From Actinophytocola sp050699935 (lineage in GTDB: Bacteria; Actinomycetota; Actinomycetes; Mycobacteriales; Pseudonocardiaceae), in contig NZ_JBOHGB010000006.1 in NCBI RefSeq assembly GCF_050699935.1, positions 1 through 64,000 of the forward strand: a stretch of 64,000 bases of DNA. The letters are read 5' to 3'. The notes below the pieces were generated by a model that was not told where the DNA came from, ran no database searches, and was given only the letters and a program-made list of their open reading frames with translations. Shown here piece after piece: positions 8,157-14,655 of the stretch (position 1 is its first letter; each line of letters starts with the position of its first letter). The position numbers and the translations under genes are program-made.

Positions 8157-8882
8157 ATGACGGACGACTACCTCCTTCCCGTGAGTACCGCCGCCGAGGA
8201 ACGTGAGCGCGGCGCAGAGGTCGCGTTGCTGCCCGTCGGCAGCTTCGAGCAGCACGGGGCGTTCCTGCCGCTCGCCACGGACACGATCATCGCGGTCATC
8301 GTCGCTCGTGCGCTCGCCGCGGCTCACCCGCTGTTGCGGCTGCCGCCCATCACGATCTCCTGCTCACACGAGCACGCCGGCTGGCACGGCACCGTGAGCA
8401 TCTCCGCCGCGACCCTCTACGCGACCGTCACCGACATCGCGGAGTCCTTGCGCCGCAACGAAATCGGCAAGCTCGTCATCGTCAGCGGGCACGGCGGCAA
8501 CTACGTGCTGTCCAATGTGGTCCAGGAGGCGAGCGCGCGCGGCGAGCACATGGCGCTGTTCCCGACCGAGGTCGACTGGCTGAACGCGCGCGCCGCCGGC
8601 GGCGTCGAGCTCGGACCCGACAGCGACATGCACGCCGGCGAGCTCGAGACCTCCCTGCTCCTGCACGCTCACCCCGAGCTGGTGCGTCCGGACTACGCCG
8701 ACCATGACGAGCTCGCTGACGAGCGCAACCGGATGCTGACCCGGGGACTTGCCGCCTACACCGCGTCGGGCGTGGTCGGCCGGCCCTCGCTCGCCTCCGC
8801 CGCCAAGGGCAGGGCCGCGCTCGCGAACTTGGTGGAGTCCTTCGCCGACGTGCTCGCCGCGCTCGGCAGCCCCTCCAGATGA
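8157..8882 (+). CDS. Creatininase-family amidohydrolase (possibly formamidopyrimidine deformylase-like)
   Basis: 241 residues of the creatininase superfamily, a dinuclear-metal amide hydrolase fold. Likely metal ligands are Glu31 and His33 (EQHG), Asp42, the His of SGHGGN (~114) and a Glu in AGELETS (~162). The family includes creatininase, MftE-like proteins and ArfB, which removes the formyl group from the GTP-derived formamidopyrimidine in archaeal flavin/F420 synthesis. The neighbouring RibA paralogue is predicted to stop at that formylated product, so an ArfB-like role is attractive but inferred. The ATG follows CATGAT by 7 nt with no ribosome binding site, suggesting a leaderless mRNA. 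Its 3' end overlaps the convergent ribA by 127 bp. Confidence 0.85.
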   Translation: MTDDYLLPVSTAAEERERGAEVALLPVGSFEQHGAFLPLATDTIIAVIVARALAAAHPLLRLPPITISCSHEHAGWHGTVSISAATLYATVTDIAESLRRNEIGKLVIVSGHGGNYVLSNVVQEASARGEHMALFPTEVDWLNARAAGGVELGPDSDMHAGELETSLLLHAHPELVRPDYADHDELADERNRMLTRGLAAYTASGVVGRPSLASAAKGRAALANLVESFADVLAALGSPSR

Positions 8883-9496
8883 GGCAGGTAGTGGTCCAGC
8901 CGCTCGCGCTTGGTCCGCAGGTACGGCAGGTTGTCGTCGGTCGGCGTGGCCAGCAGCGGGACCCGCTCGGCGATGTGGATCCCGTTGCTCAGCAACGAGT
9001 CCAGCTTCTTCGGGTTGTTCGACAGCAGCCGGATCGAGTGCACGCCGAGGTCGTGGAGGATCTCCGCGGCCATGTGGTATTCGCGGGCGTCGACCGGCAG
9101 GCCCAGCGCGAGGTTGGCCTCGACCGTGTCCAGCCCCTCCTCCTGCAACCGCATCGCCTGCAGCTTCGCCAGCAGCCCGATGCCCCGGCCCTCATGGCCC
9201 TTCAGGTAGATGAGCACGCCCGCGCCCTCGGTGACGATCCGGCGCATCGCCGCGGCCAGTTGGTCGCCGCACTCGCAGCGGGTGGAGCCGAACGCGTCGC
9301 CGGTCAGGCATTCCGAGTGCACCCGGGTGAGCGGGCTGACGTCGGTGACGTCGCCGTGCACGAGCGCGACGTGCTCGTGCCCGCCCCAGCGGTCGAGGTA
9401 GCCCACAGCGCGGAACTCCCCGTAGACGGTGGGCAGGCGGGTATCGACCACCCGCTCCACCGCTCCGTTGCGCCCGATGTCGGCCACGTTCGTCAT
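8756..9496 (-). CDS. ribA: GTP cyclohydrolase II paralogue with Tyr-to-Met substitution
   Basis: 246 residues. It has the zinc site HSECLTGDAFGSTRCECG (Cys63, Cys74, Cys76), HEGRGIGLL and SNNPKKLDSL. In E. coli RibA the active site has Tyr105 (KIRAY); here the aligned stretch is KLQAM, giving Met115. From memory, the Streptomyces coelicolor paralogue SCO6655 has the same change and yields the formamidopyrimidine nucleotide instead of the deformylated riboflavin precursor, so this enzyme probably serves a non-riboflavin pathway. It is the last gene of a five-gene operon: its ATG overlaps the flippase stop (ATGA). The tail after ~residue 205 is antisense to the creatininase gene. Confidence 0.9.
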   Translation of the reverse strand: MTNVADIGRNGAVERVVDTRLPTVYGEFRAVGYLDRWGGHEHVALVHGDVTDVSPLTRVHSECLTGDAFGSTRCECGDQLAAAMRRIVTEGAGVLIYLKGHEGRGIGLLAKLQAMRLQEEGLDTVEANLALGLPVDAREYHMAAEILHDLGVHSIRLLSNNPKKLDSLLSNGIHIAERVPLLATPTDDNLPYLRTKRERLDHYLPHLEGLPSAASTSAKDSTKFASAALPLAAEASEGRPTTPDAV

Positions 9497-10593
9497 GCGG
9501 TCACTTCCTGTCGGCGTTCCTGACCAAGTCCACGACCGGGGCGCAGGAGCATCAACGCGCCCGGCAGGCTCGCCACGAGCCCGAGCAGTCCGTACACCAC
9601 CGCGGTGGTGAGTCCCTGCGCGGCGCCGAGGCCGGCGGCCGCGAACATGAGCACTGTCGCACCCTCCCTTGGCCCCCAACCTCCGACGTTCACCGGCAGC
9701 CCCATCGCGAGCAGCGACACGATCACGAGCGGGACGAGCTCGGCGGCCGGCAGGTCCGCGCCCGCCGCGTGCGCCGCGATCACGAACATCGTGACGTGCC
9801 CGGCCAGCACGGCGGCGGAGAGCACGGCTACCGCCGGCCACGCGTCGCGCGCGAGCAGCCCGTGGCGGACGTCATCGAGCGTACGACGCCAACGCGAGTC
9901 GGGGCCCGTCCAGCGACGCAGCGCGAGGTAGCCGAACACGAACAGCGACGCGACGATCAGCACGGCCAGCCCGATGTCCCGGGTCGGCGCGACGGTCGGT
10001 CCGGCCAGCAGCACCACGACCCCGGCGACGACCACGACGGCCTGCCCGGCGGTCCGCTCCAGGACCACGGCTCGCACACCGGCGCCGACGTCACCGGACT
10101 CGCGGCCGTGCCGCACCGCGCGGTGGACGTCGCCCAGCACGCCCGCGGGGAGCACCGCGTTGAGGAACAGCGCCCGGTAGTAGTCGGCGACCGCGCGGCC
10201 CAGCGGCAGCCGCAGCCCGAGCCGGTGGGCGACCAGGCACCAGCGCCACGCGCTGAGCACCGTGGTGGCGAGCCCGATGACCAGCGCGGCGAGGATCTCG
10301 CCCGCATCGATCACCCGGAAGCTCTCGATGAACCCGGCCGCGCCGACCTTCCACACGAGCGCGACGACGATGCCGACGCCGACGAGGATCTTGATCCAGG
10401 CCCACACCTTCGCCTTGTTCAGCCGGCGCTTCACCGGCACCGACGCCGGCCCAGTCGGCTCCTCGGCGGTGCTGGCGGCCGAGCTGGCGGCTGTGCGTTC
10501 GGCTGTGGCCGGCTCGATCGTGATCGGGAGCAGGACCTCGCCGGTCCGTTCCCCCTCTACCAGCTCCCGGTCAGCCGGGTCCCGCAACGTCAT
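9493..10593 (-). CDS. Lysylphosphatidylglycerol synthase-type (UPF0104/AglD-like) membrane protein
   Basis: 366 residues with a ~50-residue cytoplasmic N-terminus and about eight membrane helices (for example KVWAWIKILVGVGIVVALVW and VVVVAGVVVLLAGPT). The motif YYRALFLNAVLPAGVLGDVHRA with a later NVGGWGPREG is typical of the LPG_synthase_TM/UPF0104 family, often found beside glycosyltransferases and thought to flip lipid-linked intermediates. The ATG at 10593 overlaps the glycosyltransferase stop as ATGA; an alternative ATG is at 10602. It probably acts on the lipid-linked product of the glycosyltransferase. Confidence 0.82.
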   Translation of the reverse strand: MTLRDPADRELVEGERTGEVLLPITIEPATAERTAASSAASTAEEPTGPASVPVKRRLNKAKVWAWIKILVGVGIVVALVWKVGAAGFIESFRVIDAGEILAALVIGLATTVLSAWRWCLVAHRLGLRLPLGRAVADYYRALFLNAVLPAGVLGDVHRAVRHGRESGDVGAGVRAVVLERTAGQAVVVVAGVVVLLAGPTVAPTRDIGLAVLIVASLFVFGYLALRRWTGPDSRWRRTLDDVRHGLLARDAWPAVAVLSAAVLAGHVTMFVIAAHAAGADLPAAELVPLVIVSLLAMGLPVNVGGWGPREGATVLMFAAAGLGAAQGLTTAVVYGLLGLVASLPGALMLLRPGRGLGQERRQEVTA

Positions 10594-11678
10594 GCCGCGC
10601 ATGAGGGCTCCCCCCGCAGCCGGTCGAGTATCGCGGCCAGCCGCTGCGCCGCCGAGTTCCAGTCCTCCAGGAGACGCCGGCGCTCGCGGGCGGCCTCGCG
10701 CAGGCGGCCGCGCAGCGTGGCGTCGGTCAGGTAGCGGCGCAGCGCCTCGGACAGCGCGGCCGCGTCGCCGGGTGGCACGAGCATGCCGGGCACGCTGCCG
10801 TCCGGGGCCTGGCCGAGCGTGTCGGGCAGCGCGTCGACGTCCGAGGTGAGCACCGGGACGCCGCGGGCGAGGGCCTCGGTCACGACCATGCCGTACGTCT
10901 CCCCGCGGGAGGGCAGGACGAGCAGGTCGGCACGGCCGAACCGGTCGTTCAGCTCGGCGTCGGGCAGCGGCCCGGTAAGCGAGATCCGGCTCGTCAGCCC
11001 GTGCCGCACGACCAGGCCGTGCACCCGCGCCACGTAACCGGGGTCGCGACGCACCGAGCCGACGCACTCACAGGTCCAGCCCAGGTCGTCGATACCGGCG
11101 AGGGCCTCCACGAGGACGTCCTGGCCCTTGCGCGGGGTGACCGAGGCGAGGCACAGCAGCCGGCCGTCGGTACCGGTCGCGAGCGGCGCCGGTCGCGTCC
11201 CGGGCGGCGCGACGTGCACCCGGGCGGGGTCGAGGCCGTGGTGGGCGATCGCGCGGCGCGCGGCCCAGTGGCTCGTGGCGATCACCGCGGCCGCGGCGTG
11301 CAGCGTCTCCCGCTCCAGGCCGTCTAGCTCGGTCGCGCGCTCCTCGGGCAGCCCGACCTCGTCGGCGAGCGGCAGGTGCAGCAGGATCGCGAGCCGCAGC
11401 CGGCGCGCGTGCGGCACGACGAACTGCGGCACCCCGCACGCGACGAGTCCGTCCAGCAGTGCGACGGACCCGTCCGGGATGTCACCGAGCACTCTCGCGA
11501 GGTTGATCCCCGACGCCTGGTCCGGCGTCGGCCAGCGGCCCGGCACGGTGACCTCGCGCAGGCCGAGCACCTCGCACATCCGGCGGTCGTAGGCGTTGCC
11601 GCCGCTCGCGAACGTCACGTCGTCCACGTCCGAGGGCAGCACGAACAGCGTCCCGGTCGCAGCCCCGGTCGCACTCAC
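10590..11678 (-). CDS. Family 4 (GT-B) glycosyltransferase
   Basis: 362 residues. The C-terminal half is a clear GT4 donor domain: LLCLASVTPRKGQDVLVEAL, then ADLLVLPSRGETYGMVVTEA with the E-x7-E motif, and GVPVLTSDVDALPD. The N-terminal half is less conserved but has GGNAYDRR near the start. The acceptor is unknown. Its GTG start overlaps the PTPS stop (GTGA), and its stop overlaps the flippase start, so it is translationally coupled on both sides. Together with the flippase and the divergent CDP-alcohol phosphatidyltransferase it points to a glycosylated lipid or lipid-linked product. Confidence 0.87.
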   Translation of the reverse strand: MSATGAATGTLFVLPSDVDDVTFASGGNAYDRRMCEVLGLREVTVPGRWPTPDQASGINLARVLGDIPDGSVALLDGLVACGVPQFVVPHARRLRLAILLHLPLADEVGLPEERATELDGLERETLHAAAAVIATSHWAARRAIAHHGLDPARVHVAPPGTRPAPLATGTDGRLLCLASVTPRKGQDVLVEALAGIDDLGWTCECVGSVRRDPGYVARVHGLVVRHGLTSRISLTGPLPDAELNDRFGRADLLVLPSRGETYGMVVTEALARGVPVLTSDVDALPDTLGQAPDGSVPGMLVPPGDAAALSEALRRYLTDATLRGRLREAARERRRLLEDWNSAAQRLAAILDRLRGEPSCAA

Positions 11679-12073
11679 AGCGCGCGCCCGTAGGTCGCCC
11701 AGGCCACGTGGGACTCGCGCAGTGTCACCGAGATCTCCGACAGCCCCGTGGCACCCTCGCCCATCGAGCCGGCGTGCACCCGGTCCGCGAGCCGGTCGGC
11801 CACGATCTTGGCGAGGAACTCCGTGGAGGTGTTGACGCCGGCGAACTCGGGCACCTCGTCGAGGTTGCGGTAGTTCAGCTCGCCAAGAACATCGTGCAGC
11901 TCGCGCGTCGCGAGTCCAATGTCGACGACGATGTTGTCCGCGTCCAACTCCGCGCGGTGAAACGTCGCGTCCACGATGAACGTGGCGCCGTGCAACCGTT
12001 GCGCGGGCCCGAACACCTCGCCGTTGAAGCTGTGCGCGACCATCAGATGGTCACGGACGGTGAGGCTGAACAC
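11675..12073 (-). CDS. 6-pyruvoyl-tetrahydropterin synthase (PTPS/QueD) homologue
   Basis: 132 residues from a GTG at 12073 that follows GGAGG by 5 nt; the frame stays open upstream but has no better start. It reads SLTVRDHLMVAHSF... AQRLHGATF, NYRNLDEVPEFAGVNTSTEF and TLRESHVAWATY, matching the short PTPS homologues of actinobacteria such as SCO6650. The usual CxxxHGH of QueD is changed: no Cys is present and HGH is HGA, so the catalytic and zinc chemistry must differ from canonical PTPS or QueD. It lies between the dehydrogenase and the glycosyltransferase in a coupled operon. Confidence 0.85.
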   Translation of the reverse strand: MFSLTVRDHLMVAHSFNGEVFGPAQRLHGATFIVDATFHRAELDADNIVVDIGLATRELHDVLGELNYRNLDEVPEFAGVNTSTEFLAKIVADRLADRVHAGSMGEGATGLSEISVTLRESHVAWATYGRAL

Positions 12074-12092
12074 CGCGCCTCCTTGCTGTGGG

Positions 12093-13058
12093 CTAACTGC
12101 TGTCGTACATAACACGCAGGCAGAGCGCAGAGGGTTCATCGCTGATCATGCGGGGCAGCGCCACCGGCAGTTCATCGAAGCGACATTCGCTGGTCACGAG
12201 CGCGTCGAAGGCCGGATCGGCGAGCAGTTCGAGGGCCACCGCGAGCCTTTCGGGGTAGCCTTTCCGGCCGCCGCGCGCGGGCGAGACCATGCCCACCTGG
12301 CTGGACCGCAGGGTGAGTCGGCGGGAGTGGAACCACTCACCCAGCGGTACCTTCACCCGCCGGTCGCCGTACCAGCTCAGCTCGACGACCGTGCCCTCCA
12401 CGGCGAGGAGCTCGAGGCTGCGGGTGAGGCCGGCCTCGGTGGCGCTCGCGTGCACGACGAAGTCGCAGCCGCCCTCGGCGTCGGCCGGGGTGGCGAAGTC
12501 CACCCCGAGCGCGGTGGCGAGAGCTGCCTTCGACTCGTCGACGTCGACCAGCTGCACGTGCGCGGCGGGGACGCCGGCGAGCACCCGCGCGACGCTCGCC
12601 CCGACCATCCCGGCACCGACGACGGCGATCCGGTCGCCGACGTGCGGGGCCGCGTCCCACACGGCGTTGACGGCGGTCTCCACCGTGCCGGTGAGGATCG
12701 CGCGTGCCGCGGGCACGTCGTCGGGCACCGGCGTGACCATGGCCGCGGGCACGACGTAGCGCGTCTGGTGCGGGTAGAGGCAGAACACCGTCCGCCCGGT
12801 GAGCGGGCCCTGCTCGACGACGCCGACGTTGAGGTAGCCGTACTTCACCGGGCCGGGGAACTCGCCCTCCTGGAACGGCGCGCGCATCGCGGTGTGCTGG
12901 CTGGGCGGCACGCCGCCGCGGAACACGAGCGACTCGGTACCGCGGCTCACCCCGGAGTAGAGCGTGCGCACGACGACGTCGTCGGGGCCTGGCTCCGCCA
13001 GCTCGGCCGGGCGGATCTCGCAAACCCCGGGTGCGCGCAGCCAGAACGCACGCTCCAT
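12093..13058 (-). CDS. Zinc-type alcohol dehydrogenase (MDR superfamily), BchC-like
   Basis: 321 residues with an N-terminal GroES-like half (VVVRTLYSGVSRGTES) and a Rossmann NAD(P) site IAVVGAGMVGASVARVL followed by VDVDESK. The zinc-ligand cysteines of classical alcohol dehydrogenases are not seen. The overall look is that of the zinc-binding dehydrogenases related to BchC. It is the first gene of the RibA/PTPS/glycosyltransferase/flippase operon and ends 19 bp before the PTPS start. The ATG at 13058 has CAGGAG directly upstream and GGAGGAGG a little farther; an ATG at 13088 is an alternative. Confidence 0.82.
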   Translation of the reverse strand: MERAFWLRAPGVCEIRPAELAEPGPDDVVVRTLYSGVSRGTESLVFRGGVPPSQHTAMRAPFQEGEFPGPVKYGYLNVGVVEQGPLTGRTVFCLYPHQTRYVVPAAMVTPVPDDVPAARAILTGTVETAVNAVWDAAPHVGDRIAVVGAGMVGASVARVLAGVPAAHVQLVDVDESKAALATALGVDFATPADAEGGCDFVVHASATEAGLTRSLELLAVEGTVVELSWYGDRRVKVPLGEWFHSRRLTLRSSQVGMVSPARGGRKGYPERLAVALELLADPAFDALVTSECRFDELPVALPRMISDEPSALCLRVMYDSS

Positions 13059-13119
13059 CTCCTGGCGTCCTCCTCCGGTTATGCTCATGATCACCATACG
13101 TGCTTCTGGCGGAGGTGCC

Positions 13120-13779
13120 GTGCTGGCGCTGCGGGCGGTCGGCGTCGGGCTGGCCGCGCAGGTGGCCGTGCTGGTCCCGCTCGGGCCGGGTCCACGGGGG
13201 TGGCTCGCGGGCCTCGCGGTCGCGGTGGTGGTGTGCGGCGCGCTCGCGGCCGGACTATCCCGTACCGGCGCGGTGACGCTGGGCGCGGCCAACCTGGTGA
13301 CGCTCGGCCGAGCCGCGCTCGTGGGCGGGGTGACCGCGCTGGTCGTCGACGCCCGGTCGGCACCGCTGGTGGCCGGCGTCGCGGCGGTCGCACTGATGAT
13401 GGACTTCGTGGACGGCCAGGTCGCCCGGCGCACCGGCACGGAGTCCAGCGTGGGCGCGAGGTTCGACATGGAGATCGACGCGTTCCTGTTGCTGGTGCTG
13501 AGCGGGTACGTGGCGCTGTCGGTGGGCTGGTGGGTGCTGGCGATCGGCGCGTGGCGCTACGTCTACCTCGTCGCGAGCCGCGTCGTGCGGTGGCTGCGCC
13601 GGCCGCCGCCGCCGAGCCTGGCCCGCAAGACCGTCGCGGCGGCCCAGGGCGTCGTGCTCGTGGTGGCGGCCTCCGGGCTCCTCCCCCGGCTGCTGACGGT
13701 GGCGGTCACCGCGGTCGCGCTCGCGGTGCTGACACTGTCCTTCCTGCGCGACATCCGATGGCAGTACCGCCACCGCTGA
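13120..13779 (+). CDS. CDP-alcohol phosphatidyltransferase family membrane protein
   Basis: 219 residues with about six membrane helices. It carries the full family signature DG-x2-AR-x8-G-x3-D-x3-D: DGQVAR, then G, then FDMEID. These enzymes move a phosphoalcohol or glycosyl-phosphate from a CDP-activated donor to an alcohol acceptor within the membrane. The gene is divergent from the dehydrogenase operon and probably belongs to the same pathway. The GTG at 13120 has GGAGGT just upstream; ATGs at 13081 and 13087 would overlap the divergent promoter. Confidence 0.85.
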   Translation: MLALRAVGVGLAAQVAVLVPLGPGPRGWLAGLAVAVVVCGALAAGLSRTGAVTLGAANLVTLGRAALVGGVTALVVDARSAPLVAGVAAVALMMDFVDGQVARRTGTESSVGARFDMEIDAFLLLVLSGYVALSVGWWVLAIGAWRYVYLVASRVVRWLRRPPPPSLARKTVAAAQGVVLVVAASGLLPRLLTVAVTAVALAVLTLSFLRDIRWQYRHR

Positions 13780-13811
13780 TCGACGAACGCCAGGCGACCC
13801 CGACGGCCGAG

Positions 13812-13848
13812 CGCCGAAAGTCCCTACGGCACAAGGACTTTCGGCCCT
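13812..13848. promoter_or_regulatory. Inverted pair of DosR-box-like half-sites
   Basis: GCCGAAAGTCC and its exact reverse complement GGACTTTCGGC lie 11 bases apart. The right copy extends to AAGGACTTTCGGCCCT, close to the GGGACTTNNGNCCC pattern of DosR/DevR-type sites. The repeat precedes a NarL-like receiver gene at 13923. It could equally fold as an 11-bp hairpin ending the preceding gene (stop at 13779), although no T-tract follows. Confidence 0.4.
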
Positions 13849-13922
13849 GGCCGTCCGGGCCGATCGCCGGCGGTGCCAGGAGGCCGGAGGCTCTACCGTG
13901 TGTCGGGGAACGGGAGGCGGCC

Positions 13923-14306
13923 GTGGGGATACGGATCCTGGTGGTCGACGATCACGAGTTGGTCCGCCAGGGGATCGCGGAGCTGCTGGCCGGCGAGGCG
14001 GACCTGGAGATCGTCGGCGAGGCCGCGACGGTCGCCGAGGCGCTGGCCCGCGCCGCACAGGTCGACGCGGACGTCGCGGTGATCGACGTGCGGATGCCCG
14101 ACGGCAACGGGATCGAGCTCTGCCGTGAGCTGCTCGCCCGGCAGCCGGAACTGCGCTGCCTCATCCTCACCTCCGACGACAGCACCCGGGCGGACGCGAT
14201 CACCGCCGGCGCGTCCGGGTTCATGCTCAAGACCGTGCTGGGCCTCCGGCTCGTCGATGCCGTGCGGACCGTCGGCGCGGGCGGCTCGTTCCTGGACCGC
14301 GACTGA
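13923..14306 (+). CDS. NarL-type response regulator receiver domain without HTH
   Basis: 127 residues from GTG 13923 (GGGAGG upstream). It is a full receiver: acidic DD near the start (ILVVDDHELV), phosphoacceptor Asp in VAVIDVRMPDG, the Thr/Ser switch in ILTSDDS and the Lys of GFMLKTV. It closes with GGSFLDRD and a TGA, just where NarL/FixJ-family regulators normally continue into a linker and LuxR-type HTH. The output domain is absent, so it is either a stand-alone receiver or a truncated gene. Confidence 0.82.
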   Translation: MGIRILVVDDHELVRQGIAELLAGEADLEIVGEAATVAEALARAAQVDADVAVIDVRMPDGNGIELCRELLARQPELRCLILTSDDSTRADAITAGASGFMLKTVLGLRLVDAVRTVGAGGSFLDRD

Positions 14307-14655
14307 GAGGCGCCGCTACGCCGTCGCACGTCCACCGTGGTGACATTGCGTCACGGACGTGCGAGCGTTCGACCGCGGCCTGAGGCGGGATCGCTCGCGT
14401 GCGACCGGTCCACGACGATGTGCCGCGAGCCCGGTCCGGACGGGCGCGGCCGTTACTTCGAAAGATCCATTACGACGGCCTGACCAGTACAAACGCGGCG
14501 CTCCCAAACATTACTCCAAACGCCGACACAATCGGGCGGCCGAATGTGAAACGTCTGACGGTCTCCCATCGAAACGGTCAGATGCGAGACCAGTCACACG
14601 CGCGCGCGTCCGTGGACATCCCTTCGCCGCGAGCGCGTTGAGCGAAAGGGATTTC
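14307..14655 (+). other. Intergenic region, 349 bp
   Basis: No gene is supported. The first 60 bp hold a strong hairpin (14325-14363). The stretch from ~14440 to 14600 is lower in GC than its surroundings and presumably carries the promoter of the secreted metalloprotease gene that begins at 14656. Confidence 0.5.
14325..14363. terminator. Bulged hairpin after the receiver gene
   Basis: CGCACGTCC at 14325-14333 pairs with GGACGTGCG at 14355-14363, and inside these GTGAC pairs with GTCAC around the loop ATTGC, with a 6-base bulge on the left arm. It starts 18 bp after the receiver stop codon. There is no T-tract, so it may be a factor-assisted or hairpin-only terminator. Confidence 0.45.

Noticed and set aside
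11976..13922. Long + strand frame upstream of the receiver domain
   Set aside because: It runs opposite to PTPS and dehydrogenase genes and out of frame with the phosphatidyltransferase; only the part from 13923 has a domain.
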